Part shown: positions 1 through 8,262 of the stretch, piece by piece | Layout of the letters: each line of letters starts with the position of its first letter | Position numbering within the stretch: the stretch's first letter is position 1 | Assembly (NCBI GenBank): GCA_963675955.2 | Contig: CAXXVR010000007.1 | Span: forward strand, 372,001-436,000 | DNA length: 64,000 nucleotides | DNA from: Desulfocicer sp963675955 | GTDB taxonomy: Bacteria; Desulfobacterota; Desulfobacteria; Desulfobacterales; Desulfobacteraceae | Reading direction: 5' to 3' | Position numbers and translations under genes: made by a program | The notes under the pieces: generated by a model | The model's input: only the letters and a program-made list of their open reading frames with translations | Databases searched by the model: none | Told to the model about the DNA's origin: nothing

Positions 1-416
1 CGTTTCGGTGCGCCCTTGTCCTTGGTCGAGAGGACAACGGCCTGACCACGGAGGAACTTTCTCTTTGTCATGATTTCATCACCATTCCCACAGAGGATGC
101 ATTTCCTTCCATGAACCTCTCCCATGCCCTGACCCTTTTTCTCTATGAGATATCAAAGGCCATGAAGTCGACGGTGGGCACGGCAGATATCAACCGGACA
201 AAACCAGCCACCATGGCTCTGACAGAGCAGATGTACACCCACATGAGAAACACCCTATGTGCCATTGATTACCTGGACCCCCAGAATCCCGATCACCTGT
301 TAAGAACCTTCAGAAGAATCTTCAGCCGGGCTGGCCTTGGCGAACGGGATGTCAATATTATCCGGGGACTCATGAGCCGGATTGACTGGATTGATGAACA
401 ACGGAAAAAATCATGA
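1..416 (+). CDS. TrmJ/SpoU-family RNA 2'-O-methyltransferase, C-terminal part (5' end outside window)
   Basis: The frame is open from base 3 to a TGA at 414-416, so the gene starts before the window. The visible part begins with the SPOUT methyltransferase knot: VLGREDNGLT, a 'CHDFITIPT' strand and 'FPSMNLSHAL', the AdoMet-binding motif 2/3 pattern of TrmJ-type tRNA/rRNA ribose methyltransferases. A helical C-terminal tail of about 80 residues follows, as in TrmJ. The enzyme would transfer a methyl group to a ribose 2'-OH in RNA. Whether the substrate is tRNA position 32 (TrmJ) or another site cannot be told from this fragment. An internal ATG at 111 lies inside the conserved domain and is not the start. 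Confidence 0.85.
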   Translation, partial: FRCALVLGREDNGLTTEELSLCHDFITIPTEDAFPSMNLSHALTLFLYEISKAMKSTVGTADINRTKPATMALTEQMYTHMRNTLCAIDYLDPQNPDHLLRTFRRIFSRAGLGERDVNIIRGLMSRIDWIDEQRKKS

Positions 417-425
417 TCCAGGCCA

Positions 426-1079
426 TCAAAGAACCACAAAAATGCCTTTTGCTTGCTTTTCAATCAGACCTTTTTTCTTAAGCTGGTACACGGCATCTGC
501 AACTTTCTTGGCATTGAACCCTGTTTTTGCCTGAATTTCTGTGGAGTTAAGACCATTTTTACTTTTTTTTATGTGGCGCAGAACCGTTTGCTGGGCCGTC
601 ACCCGGGGTTTTGATTTCTTCACTGCCCCGGCCTTGGAAGTTTTTTTTGTTTTCCGGGGAGCCTTTTTCCGGCTGACCGGTTTGGAAGGTACAATTTTTT
701 TTTCCGGCACAGCTTCCGGCTTTGCACAGGATATTTCATCCGTATCCAATGTAGGTTCATTGGCATCTGTGGCAACGGCTTCAACGGATGGTATTGTCGC
801 CGGGACGGGCTCTTCAGTCGAATTCATCTCTTTTGGCTTATCTGTCAAGGGTTCCTGTTGTGATATGGTGTCCTGCTCTGAAATATTTTTCTCAGTCACT
901 CCGGTAAGGTTTTCCGATAACGGTTCCATTCCTTTGGATTCAGACTTGTTTTTCAAACTGAATTCAAAGTTTTCAAAAATCTTCACAACGGTGCTGACCC
1001 CTGCAGCAACCGCACCTAAGTGTTTTTGAATTCGTTCCAGTGTGTCTTTGTCTGCTTCAATTTTAATTTCAATTTTCAT
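426..1079 (-). CDS. Hypothetical basic-linker protein with C-terminal winged-helix domain
   Basis: About 217 residues if translation starts at the ATG at 1079, which gives MKIEIKIEADK and has an AGGA upstream; an in-frame ATG at 1166 is possible but poorly placed. Three parts are visible: an N-terminal alpha/beta segment (about 1-50), an acidic Glu/Thr/Pro-rich linker, and a Lys/Pro/Arg-rich stretch (KPVSRKKAPRKTKK) like histone-tail DNA-binding regions. The last 55 residues look like a winged helix (helix-turn-helix followed by a beta wing, GLIEKQAKGIFVV). A nucleoid-associated or regulatory DNA-binding protein is inferred. The family is not recognised by name. It converges on the methyltransferase gene with a gap of about 10 bp. 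Confidence 0.6.
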   Translation of the reverse strand: MKIEIKIEADKDTLERIQKHLGAVAAGVSTVVKIFENFEFSLKNKSESKGMEPLSENLTGVTEKNISEQDTISQQEPLTDKPKEMNSTEEPVPATIPSVEAVATDANEPTLDTDEISCAKPEAVPEKKIVPSKPVSRKKAPRKTKKTSKAGAVKKSKPRVTAQQTVLRHIKKSKNGLNSTEIQAKTGFNAKKVADAVYQLKKKGLIEKQAKGIFVVL

Positions 1080-1397
1080 GGGCAGGGAGTTCCTGTTTTT
1101 TTTATTTTTGTGGGTTAAACTCAAACATGACATAACAACATCATAATTGATAACATTTTCAGGCACTTTCTCTCCATTGGTGCCTCATCAGGGGGTAAGG
1201 TCAGAATTAAATCCAAACTGAAGAAAACGTGAACATTGAGAGATAGCATGCTGTTTTTTATAAAACTTTTTCACGAATTATTCAATACAAAAAAATGACA
1301 GTTGATTCTGATTGACTGCGGAGTAAATACAGATGGTCGAAAAAAGGCGGAATACTTTTTGCTTGAAAAAATCTCAAAATTATATACACTGAAATCC

Positions 1398-1820
1398 ATG
1401 AACCCACTCAGATTAATATTACTTATTATACCCATAAGCCTTCTGCTTTACAGCGTTCCTGCCTGGACCGGTGAAGTTCAGGAGGTCACCCCTGCATCCC
1501 TGGTACTAACCCAAGCGGTGATGTGTGAATCCATTGATAATTTTAAACCCCAGAACCCCGCCATTGTCTTTTCCATTGACCTTGGCAAGGTCTTTTGTTT
1601 CACGGCCTTTGAGCAGATCAGCGAGACAACCCATATTTATCATAAATGGTTTCAAATGGACCGTCTGGTTTCCAGAAAACGGTTGACACTTAATCCCCCC
1701 CAATGGTCCACCATCAGCAGCATGCAGCTTCGCATGGCTGACAGGGGCCCCTGGTATGTAGAGATAACAGACAAAGACGATACCCTTCTTCAACGTTTAC
1801 GATTCAGTATATCAGATTAA
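1398..1820 (+). CDS. DUF2914-like exported protein
   Basis: About 140 residues from ATG 1398. The N-terminus (MNPLRLILLIIPISLLLYS, then AWTGEV) is a typical signal peptide or anchor, which is why this start is preferred over an in-frame codon at 1302. The rest resembles DUF2914: a strand with 'IVFSIDLGKVFCFTAF', a central 'TTHIYHKWF', and the ending 'WYVEITDKDDTLLQRLRFSISD'. Family function is unknown. It lies 10 bp before the c-di-AMP cyclase gene on the same strand, so co-transcription is likely. It is expected to act outside the cytoplasmic membrane. Confidence 0.6.
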   Translation: MNPLRLILLIIPISLLLYSVPAWTGEVQEVTPASLVLTQAVMCESIDNFKPQNPAIVFSIDLGKVFCFTAFEQISETTHIYHKWFQMDRLVSRKRLTLNPPQWSTISSMQLRMADRGPWYVEITDKDDTLLQRLRFSISD

Positions 1821-1830
1821 AGGGAGCATC

Positions 1831-3273
1831 ATGACGGATGCCATGACCTTCATACTCAGCCTCCGGTGGCAGGATTTTGTGGACATCGGCTTGAACGGCT
1901 TTATTCTTTTCAGACTTTATGTACTCTTCAGAGGATCACGGCTGATTCGGGTCATGCCGGTGGTTTTTATCCTGTGGGTTTTAAAAGGGGTGGCACTTTT
2001 CGCAGGTCTTGTGGTGACAAGCTGGGCAATCCAGGGACTCATCGCCACCGCCGCATTGATTCTAATCATCGTATTCAGGGATGAAATTGCCTCTGTATTC
2101 CAGGCCAGAAATCTCAAGACATTTCTATGGGGGTTTCCTTCCCGCAAGGATATCACCCCCATGGACATCATTGCCCACAGTGCCTTTGATATGGGAAAAC
2201 ATAAAATCGGTGCCCTTATGGTGTTGCCCAACAGCAAGGACATCAATGAAATTGTCCAGGGTGGCATTGACTGGGACGGCAAGCTGTCCCAGGAAATGCT
2301 TTTAAGTATTTTCTGGGATAAAAATCCCGTTCACGACGGGGCCATTATCATTGAAGGAAATCGTATTTCCCGTGTGGGGGTAATTTTACCCCTTTCACGT
2401 CGCAGGGATCTTCCCAGCCGGTATGGTACCCGTCACCGGGCAGGGGTGGGGCTTGCGGAATGCTCCGACTGCCTGGTCATCATCGTTTCCGAAGAATCGG
2501 GCCGTGTGACAGTGGTCAAGGGTAATGAAATCAAAGATGTCAGAAATATTACCCAGCTTAAAAGCATTATTGAAGGACACTCCGGTAAAGGGAAGAAAAG
2601 AGATTCCGCACTGTGGAAGGATCTGTTTGAATACGGCACTTCAGCCCTTGTGTGCCTGACCCTTGTCGCCGGCATCTGGTTTGGCCTGTCCCGGGGGCGG
2701 GAAAGTTTTAAAACCATTGAGGTGCCACTGGAGTACACAGACGTTCAAAAAGACTTTGAAATCATAGAGGCATCCACCAATACCGTTACCATTCACCTTG
2801 CAGGGTCGGGTCCTCTGCTTAAATCTGTGGGACCCCAACAGGTAAAGGTACTGCTGAAACTCAATGCAGCATCTGCAGGTGAAAATATTTACACCGTCTC
2901 CGGTAAAAATATCATCCTGCCCCCGGGGATTCATCTGAAAAAAGTGGAGCCATCCAGCGTGACTCTTGTACTTGACGGCACCATTACCAGACAACTTCCC
3001 ATTCAGTTAAACTGGACCGGCAAATTATCTGAAACACTTATCCTTGCCCAGGCAAAGATGGAACCCGAGACCATAACGGTGACAGGCCCACAAAAAATTC
3101 TTAAAACCATTACCACCCTTTACACGGAAAAAATTCCCCTGGACGCCATCCAGACATCGGGCACAAAAGAGGTGGCTGTTATTCTTCAGCCCTCTTCCCT
3201 AAAAGTTCCGGACAAAAAAAATACGGTGACGGTTACCTACACCGTAATCAACAGAGAGACAACCCAAGAGTGA
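1831..3273 (+). CDS. Diadenylate cyclase (CdaA-type) fused to YbbR (CdaR-type) domains
   Basis: 480 residues. The first ~100 carry three membrane helices (for example VVFILWVLKGVALFAGLVV) as in CdaA/YbbP. A DisA_N catalytic domain follows, with the DGA motif (PVHDGAIII, about residue 169) and the RHR motif (GTRHRAGVG, about 200) that bind ATP and metal, so it should make cyclic di-AMP from two ATP. After another membrane helix (about 268-285) comes a ~190-residue beta-rich region with YbbR-like repeats (for example VEPSSVTLVLDG; TITVTGPQKILKTI), predicted to be periplasmic. In Firmicutes the cyclase and its YbbR regulator CdaR are separate adjacent genes; here they form one polypeptide. The start ATG is preceded by AAAGGGAG. 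There is no sign of frame disruption. Confidence 0.85.
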   Translation: MTDAMTFILSLRWQDFVDIGLNGFILFRLYVLFRGSRLIRVMPVVFILWVLKGVALFAGLVVTSWAIQGLIATAALILIIVFRDEIASVFQARNLKTFLWGFPSRKDITPMDIIAHSAFDMGKHKIGALMVLPNSKDINEIVQGGIDWDGKLSQEMLLSIFWDKNPVHDGAIIIEGNRISRVGVILPLSRRRDLPSRYGTRHRAGVGLAECSDCLVIIVSEESGRVTVVKGNEIKDVRNITQLKSIIEGHSGKGKKRDSALWKDLFEYGTSALVCLTLVAGIWFGLSRGRESFKTIEVPLEYTDVQKDFEIIEASTNTVTIHLAGSGPLLKSVGPQQVKVLLKLNAASAGENIYTVSGKNIILPPGIHLKKVEPSSVTLVLDGTITRQLPIQLNWTGKLSETLILAQAKMEPETITVTGPQKILKTITTLYTEKIPLDAIQTSGTKEVAVILQPSSLKVPDKKNTVTVTYTVINRETTQE

Positions 3274-3342
3274 TGACCGCTTTCTACCAGGATGCAACAC
3301 ATATCATCACGGCTTTTTTTCAGGTCCATGGAAAGGATAAGA

Positions 3343-3774
3343 ATGGACATTTTTCTGCAATTCGGATATCCGGGGCAGTTTATATCTTCCTTTCTGGCAG
3401 CCACCATTCTGCCTTTAAGTTCCGAAGTCGTACTGGTACTGCTGCTTGCCAATCACTATGATCCCATGGTCACCATTGCCGTGGCCACACTGGGTAACGT
3501 GCTGGGCTCCGTGCTCAATTATGCCATGGGATTCTGGGGCAGCCAGACGGTACTTCAACGGATACTTAAAATTTCCCACCGGGAAATGGCATCGGCACGA
3601 AAACGATTTTCCCGCTATGGCGTCTTTTCTCTTTTTTTTGCATGGGTTCCCGTTATGGGAGATCCATTAACCGTGGTTGCAGGCGTACTTAAAATTAACT
3701 GGTTTATCTTTTTAAGCCTTGTCACCGCCGGGAAACTGTTTCGTTACCTGGTCATTGGATATACAGTCACATGA
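3343..3774 (+). CDS. yqaA: YqaA-family inner membrane protein (SNARE-associated/DedA-like)
   Basis: About 143 residues, matching the usual size of YqaA. The ATG at 3343 is chosen because AAAGGA lies 5 bases upstream; in-frame starts at 3292 and 3328 lack this. Hydrophobic segments form a DedA/VTT-like fold: an N-terminal re-entrant loop (LQFGYPGQFISSFLAATILPLSSEV), a Gly-rich segment GNVLGSVLNYAMG, a basic helix (SHREMASARKRFSRYG) and the hallmark region 'WVPVMGDPLTVVAGVLKINW'. DedA relatives are linked to lipid flipping and membrane homeostasis. The substrate of YqaA itself is not established. Confidence 0.75.
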   Translation: MDIFLQFGYPGQFISSFLAATILPLSSEVVLVLLLANHYDPMVTIAVATLGNVLGSVLNYAMGFWGSQTVLQRILKISHREMASARKRFSRYGVFSLFFAWVPVMGDPLTVVAGVLKINWFIFLSLVTAGKLFRYLVIGYTVT

Positions 3775-3937
3775 CTCTTCGTTTTTTCACATTCCGGCAA
3801 ATTGTAAAAGATTTGTCCCCACGTCCATGACATCTTTACTTTTCCACAAAAATATTTCATAAAATATTCTACAATTGCAGTGCCCGGCACACATTCTACC
3901 TGTATATCATCATTTTAAACACCCAGGGAGTCCCCCC

Positions 3938-4525
3938 TTGTCCCATACAATCTTTGATACCCCACTACTGAGCACAGTCATGCCACGCCTGTCAGCCATC
4001 ATATTAAAACTTGCGGGATGGCAGGTTAAAGGTACCCTTCCCAATTGTCGTAAATTTGTCATCATTGCCGCCCCACACACATCAAACTGGGATTTTCCTT
4101 TTATGTTGCTTGTCTCCTTTGCCATGGAAATGAAAGTTTACTGGATGGGAAAGGATGCCATATTTAAAAAACCCTTCACCGGCCTGTTTAAATGGCTGGG
4201 GGGAATCCCCATTGACAGAACCAGCCCCAACAACGTGGTGCAGCAGTCCATTGCAATTCTGGCCAGGCATGACACCCTGGCCCTGGTGGTTCCCCCCTCC
4301 GGGACCCGGAAACGGGTGACCCGCTGGAAAACCGGATTTTATCACATTGCCCATGGCGCAGCTATTCCCATTGCCCTTGGTTTTCTGGATTATAAAGAAA
4401 AAACAGGGGGGATCGGCTTCAGCTTTATGCCCAGCGGGGACATTGACGCTGACATGAAAATCATCCGTACATTTTATGCCCGGGTGACGGGGAAATATCC
4501 CGATAATGCCATAGCCCCCCGTTAA
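3938..4525 (+). CDS. PlsC-like 1-acylglycerol-3-phosphate acyltransferase family protein
   Basis: About 195 residues from a TTG at 3938 with an AGGGAG 8 bases upstream; a downstream ATG (3980) is the alternative. The HX4D acyltransferase signature is present as HTSNWD, followed by 'MGKDAIFKKPFTGLFKWLGGIPIDRT', the acceptor-site block of the lysophospholipid acyltransferase superfamily. The usual EGTR block appears as 'VPPSGTRK', so the conserved Glu is Ser, a departure worth noting. It ends with a short Trp/Gly-containing segment typical of the small (~190 aa) bacterial members. It probably acylates a glycerolipid or similar acceptor at the membrane; the substrate is unknown. Confidence 0.75.
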   Translation: MSHTIFDTPLLSTVMPRLSAIILKLAGWQVKGTLPNCRKFVIIAAPHTSNWDFPFMLLVSFAMEMKVYWMGKDAIFKKPFTGLFKWLGGIPIDRTSPNNVVQQSIAILARHDTLALVVPPSGTRKRVTRWKTGFYHIAHGAAIPIALGFLDYKEKTGGIGFSFMPSGDIDADMKIIRTFYARVTGKYPDNAIAPR

Positions 4526-4667
4526 TTCGACATTTAATCCGGCAACCGCCAGTTTCAACCCCCGCAACACCTTTTTTATTTTTTTTATGATTTAACATTG
4601 ATTTTTTTTCATTCTGGGCTACTTTACAGGGCGTATTAAGAGTTATAACCCATAAAGGAGACCTATT

Positions 4668-5552
4668 ATGCGTGTTGCCACATTGTACAAAAATCAGACC
4701 CGTCCCAGCGTTTCATTTGAATTTTTTCCCCCCAGAGATAACGATGGCAAAGCTGAGTTTTCTGCCGTCCTTGACCAACTCTGCAAACTCTCTCCAGATT
4801 ACATGTCCATGACCTTTGGGGCCGGAGGTTCCACCAAGGAAGGCTCTTATCAGGCCGTCAAACTCATGAAGGAAGAAAAAAATATTCCCACAGTTGCCTA
4901 TCTAGCGGGATTTGGCCTGGCCCCCGATGAGATCACCAAGGTTCTTGACTCGTATAAGACACTGGGCATTGAGACCATTTTTGTCATCAGAGGAGATGAA
5001 CCCCGAGATGCCGATTTTACACCCCACCCAGACAGTTTCTCCCATGCCTCGGATATGCTGAAATTCATAAGAGATCATTATGATTTTGAGCTGGGGTGTG
5101 CCGGATACCCCGAAGGCCATGTAAAGGCACAAAGTCTTGAAAAGGATATTGAATACCTCAAGCTTAAGCAAAACAACGGTGCACAATATGTGGTGGCACA
5201 ATATTTTTACGACAACGACTTCTTTTACACCTATGTGGACAAGTGTCGGGCTGCTGGTATTACTATCCCCATTATCCCTGGCATCATGCCCATATACACC
5301 TCAAAATTAACCCATATGCTTTGCAGGCTTTGTGGTTCCACCCTGCCCGATGGTTTAAAAAAACAGCTGGAGGCCCTTTCCACGGCTAAACCCGAGGATG
5401 TGGCGGCATTGGGAGTAGACGTGGCGTTTGAACAATGCAAAGATCTGCTGGCCCACGGGGTGGACTCCCTTCATTTTTACACCATGAACCGCGCCCCGTC
5501 CATAACCCGGATTATCCAGCGACTGAATGATGAAGGGCTGCTGATCAAATAA
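4668..5552 (+). CDS. metF: Methylenetetrahydrofolate reductase (stand-alone MetF)
   Basis: 294 residues, the normal bacterial MetF length, with a strong RBS (AAAGGAGACC) before the ATG. The FAD-binding TIM-barrel motifs are clear: SFEFFPPRD, MSMTFGAGGST (folate/FAD region), the central 'FVIRGDEPRD', 'AGYPEGH' and 'DSLHFYTMNRA'. It reduces 5,10-methylene-THF to 5-methyl-THF for methionine synthesis or methyl-branch carbon flow. It stands apart from the second metF at 35.0-35.9 kb, which sits with metV and hdr-like genes. This one is therefore probably the NAD(P)H-dependent biosynthetic type, but that division of labour is an inference. Confidence 0.93.
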   Translation: MRVATLYKNQTRPSVSFEFFPPRDNDGKAEFSAVLDQLCKLSPDYMSMTFGAGGSTKEGSYQAVKLMKEEKNIPTVAYLAGFGLAPDEITKVLDSYKTLGIETIFVIRGDEPRDADFTPHPDSFSHASDMLKFIRDHYDFELGCAGYPEGHVKAQSLEKDIEYLKLKQNNGAQYVVAQYFYDNDFFYTYVDKCRAAGITIPIIPGIMPIYTSKLTHMLCRLCGSTLPDGLKKQLEALSTAKPEDVAALGVDVAFEQCKDLLAHGVDSLHFYTMNRAPSITRIIQRLNDEGLLIK

Positions 5553-5556
5553 AATA

Positions 5557-5585
5557 CCCTCGACCCCGTTTCGGTAAACGAGGGG
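5557..5585 (+). terminator. Possible hairpin terminator after metF
   Basis: CCCTCG pairs with CGAGGG across a 16-base loop immediately after the metF stop. No clear T-run follows, so termination efficiency is uncertain. Confidence 0.35.
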
Positions 5586-5629
5586 CAAAACAACCCAATC
5601 ATTGCGTAAAGAAACAGGTATACTCAAAA

Positions 5630-6085
5630 ATGACGGATAAACTGGATCGTTTTCTGGATGATCTCCAGGAAAAAATTTTTAATGAGGCAAGGGATGTGCT
5701 GGGGGATAAGGGATTTGACAGATGGCAGAATCCCCGATTCCGGGGGAAGCTTCCAGCCTTTGATGTCCATGCACACACCGTTGGCGACTGTGGGGATTCC
5801 ATGGATATTTATCTTAAATTTGATGGAGATCGAGTCTCTCAAGCATCATACATAACAGATGGATGCGGTTCCAGCAATGTCTGCGGCTCCTTTGCCGCAG
5901 AGCTGAGCATGGGAAAACAGGCAGAGGAACTTGCAGACATCACAGGTGAACTGATTCTGTCAAAGCTTGGCAACGTACCAGAAGATGACAGACACTGCGC
6001 CTTCCTGGCCGCCGGCACCGTTCAGGAGGCCCTGAGACAATACTACACACAAGATTCAAAAAAAAAGGAAGTGCCCAATGAATGA
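5630..6085 (+). CDS. NifU/IscU-like Fe-S cluster assembly scaffold
   Basis: 151 residues. Three conserved Cys regions match IscU-type scaffolds: VGDCGDSM, GCGSSNVCGSFAAELSMGK and RHCAFLAAGTVQEALRQY. These correspond to the three cluster-ligating cysteines and the surrounding helices. The N-terminal ~45 residues (helical, ending FDVHAHTV) are longer than in E. coli IscU. This variant is commonly a stand-alone scaffold in anaerobes. It would assemble and hand on Fe-S clusters in the cytoplasm. The next gene starts inside its last codons, so the two are translationally coupled. Confidence 0.8.
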   Translation: MTDKLDRFLDDLQEKIFNEARDVLGDKGFDRWQNPRFRGKLPAFDVHAHTVGDCGDSMDIYLKFDGDRVSQASYITDGCGSSNVCGSFAAELSMGKQAEELADITGELILSKLGNVPEDDRHCAFLAAGTVQEALRQYYTQDSKKKEVPNE

Positions 6086-6296
6086 TAGTCCGGAGATGAT
6101 AAAGGTCCAGGTAAATCTGGACATAACCGTTACAGCCCTCCAGACGGTGGTGGCCAATGCCAAAAAAGCCGCAGGCAAGGATGAAAGGGGAATGTATCGT
6201 GTGGATACAGCCGACTGCCTTGGAAAAATTATTTCACAATTTTTGTATGACCATAATTTTGAAGCATTTGCCGGGGATGAACAAAACTACAGGTAA
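6078..6296 (+). CDS. Small hypothetical protein coupled to the IscU-like scaffold
   Basis: 72 residues. Its ATG lies 8 bases before the end of the preceding scaffold gene, suggesting translational coupling. It contains one Cys (TADCLGKII) and a predominantly helical profile; no family recognised. Because of the overlap it may assist Fe-S assembly, but that is only a guess from position. Confidence 0.5.
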   Translation: MNDSPEMIKVQVNLDITVTALQTVVANAKKAAGKDERGMYRVDTADCLGKIISQFLYDHNFEAFAGDEQNYR

Positions 6297-6350
6297 AATT
6301 CCAAATAGGCAAAATGATGGGGCAGTCATTACATCGTCCGGTTCAAATTG

Positions 6351-6385
6351 GGGTCAGACGTGTGCTAATAACCCACGTCTGACCC
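6351..6385. terminator. Perfect 12-bp palindrome (REP-like, bidirectional terminator candidate)
   Basis: GGGTCAGACGTG and its exact reverse complement flank an 11-base loop, midway between convergent genes ending at 6296 and 6398. There is no T-run. The GGGGTCAGAC-type core resembles REP sequences associated with RAYT (TnpA-REP) transposases, so it may be a REP element as well as a terminator. Confidence 0.5.
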
Positions 6386-6397
6386 TTAACTACCCTA

Positions 6398-7753
6398 TTA
6401 TTTTCTCGCCTTTTGAAGGGCCTGCTCCGCAGCAATGGTAATGGGTTCCTTGCTTGGTTCCGATGCACAATCGGGATTTCCGGCGCACATGAGCATCACC
6501 AGATCGGCAATTTTCTTTTCCCCCAGGATCAGGGCATTAATGGCGTCAATTTCCTTCACCGGTCCGTCACTGTCACTGATGATCTGACCGCCCAGAAGTT
6601 TCTGGGAGGTTTTATCAAACACCAGTTTAAGGGTCCAGGGAAGTACCCCGGGGATCATGCTGTGCTTGCTCACTGAATCCACGGTGGCACACACCGGGGT
6701 AAAACCGTTTTGTTTTGCCTGTTCTTCGGTGAAGCCCGTGGCGGAAATGCGTTTTTCAAACAATTTCACGGCACTGTTCCCAAGCAGACCCGGAAAGGGA
6801 AGATCAAACCCTGCCAGACGTTTGGCAATGAGACGTCCCTGGATCACCGCAGGTCCCCGCAGCTGAATGGGGGTGGGTTCTTTGGTGATAAAATGAAAAT
6901 TGTCAATGCAGTCACCGCCGGCAAAGATATCCGGGTCTGAGGTTTCCATGAATTCATTGGCCTTGATGCCAAATTTTCCCATCTCAAGTCCTGCCGCCGT
7001 TGCCAGTTCCACATTGGGCCGGGAGCCAACATTCATGAAAACCATGTCGGTTTCCACGGTTTTTCCGGACTCAAACTTGACACCGCTGACCTGGCCATTG
7101 GTTCCCAATATTTCTATGACCTTTTCGCCCATGCACATGGTAAGCCCCTTTTCTTCAAGGCTGGTCTGAACCGTGCCTGCCATTTCCGGATCCAGCATCA
7201 GGCCCAGGGGATAATCCAGCACTTCCACCACGGTCATTTCATAAAATTCAGGATTGGATTCCTTTAAAAGGGTGGCTACTTCCAGATTTAAAAATCCAGC
7301 CCCAATGAACAATACTTTTTTAGGCGCCTTTTTTTCAATGTATGTCCGTGTTTTTTCCGCATCCACAAGGGCTCTTAAAGTAAAAACCCCTTCCAGGTCA
7401 TTGCCGGGTATGGGTAAAAGAAATGGGGACGAACCCGTGGAAAGAATCAGTTTATCGTATGCGATATCTGTTCCATCACTTAACGAAACAGTTTTCGCTT
7501 CCCGGCTGACCTTTTCCACTCGGTCAATGATCACCTTGATATTATTGTTTGTAAACATGGTGTCTGGATTAACAATGGACGCTCCTGTGACCAGACCGGC
7601 CACGACGTGGGGGAGCGCTCAGCGAACGATGAATCGATCTTCCGACCGGATCAGAGTAATGTTAACTTCAGGCATCAGTTTCCTGGAAAGCATGGCCGCC
7701 GGTGCGCCGACACCGCCACATCCTACAATGACAAGATTTTCTCCCTTTTTCAT
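6398..7753 (-). CDS. FAD/NAD(P)-dependent disulfide-reductase-family oxidoreductase, predicted selenoprotein (Sec at residue 45)
   Basis: Reading from the ATG at 7753 (RBS AAGGAGAC) gives MKKGENLVIVGCGGVGAPAA, the FAD Rossmann motif, then an in-frame TGA at 7621-7619, then ALPHVVAGLVTGAS and the rest of the enzyme, 451 residues in all. Without the UGA the protein would lack its FAD-binding start. In NADH oxidases and CoA-disulfide reductases the active-site Cys sits at this spot (…C-G/A-LPY…), so UGA as selenocysteine replaces the redox Cys. A hairpin immediately downstream fits a bacterial SECIS. The NAD(P) Rossmann motif (VLFIGAGFLNLEVA, about residue 148) and the FAD motif (DIFAGGDCID, about 280) are intact. 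The C-terminal dimerisation domain is also present. Substrate unknown: NADH oxidase, CoA disulfide or polysulfide are options. Confidence 0.85.
7580..7621 (-). promoter_or_regulatory. SECIS-like hairpin directly after the UGA of the flavoprotein gene
   Basis: After UGA (7621-7619), CGCTCC (7617-7612) pairs with GGAGCG (7585-7580). An upper stem GTGGCC (7603-7598) pairs with GGTCAC (7592-7587). The apical loop GGUCU starts 21 bases after the UGA. Loop sequence and spacing match the known features of bacterial SECIS elements; E. coli fdhF has a GGUCU-containing loop. Confidence 0.75.
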
Positions 7754-7861
7754 ACAATGTCTCCTTTATTTTTGAATAAAAAAATGAACGTGTATCCCTG
7801 GAAAGGCATCTATGCAAAAGAAATACCATGTTTTGATCATTACCTCATTATAAAGGAAAAG

Positions 7862-8074
7862 TCACCCATTAACAGAAAAAAACAATCCAATCGAGCATGG
7901 GTACCACCGTACAGAAGCGTCACCATTGCTGGTGGTCATGACATGAAAAAAAAACGGCCGTTGCAAGGCGTGGGCCTGGTTGGCTTCATCAATGGTACGT
8001 CTGTATAAATCGCCATCACACACCCCCCAGGCATTCTTAAAGTTTTGTTCGGCATTTGGATACGATCTCCAGTC
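7862..8074 (-). pseudogene. Remnant of an LTA synthase-like sulfatase/phosphoglycerol transferase
   Basis: The minus strand has an open stretch of about 70 codons bounded by stops. It reads DWRSYPNAEQNFKNAWGVCDG, then DLYRRTIDEANQAHA and RPFFFHVMTTSN. This matches the conserved middle of LTA synthase/alkaline phosphatase-superfamily proteins (…NAWGVCDxDLY…, PFFxHVMTTSNHRP…). It breaks down right after TTSN and has no start codon or neighbouring domains, so only a fragment survives. It sits upstream of the flavoprotein gene and next to a partial MITE-like repeat. Confidence 0.55.
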
Positions 8075-8168
8075 TTATTTTTTGGGATATACATCCTTAA
8101 AAAAACAGTTTAGCTGAATCACCATGAAGAAAGCGTGAAGATTAAACTTATTTTACCCCCGAAAAATG

Positions 8169-8211
8169 TTAATATTAGGGTTGGAATTGTAAATGTCTGG
8201 ACAGTGCCCCA
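8169..8211 (+). repeat. Degenerate half-copy of the MITE-like repeat family (R2)
   Basis: The sequence TTAATATTAGGGTTGGAATT, followed by GTAAATGTCTGGACAGTG, matches one end of the R2 element best seen at 42842-42952 and 46953-47076. Confidence 0.5.
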
Positions 8212-8262
8212 GGGCGCATGCCCATAAAAAAACCAGATCATCACGCCCAAGGAGGCACCCAC

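Noticed and set aside
541..1029. 162-residue ORF opposite the winged-helix gene
   Set aside because: It is the complement of the Lys/Pro/Glu-rich coding strand, without RBS or domains.
7607..8008. 133-residue plus-strand ORF upstream of the RluA gene
   Set aside because: Its first half is antisense to the Sec flavoprotein gene and the second half is antisense to the LTA-synthase remnant.
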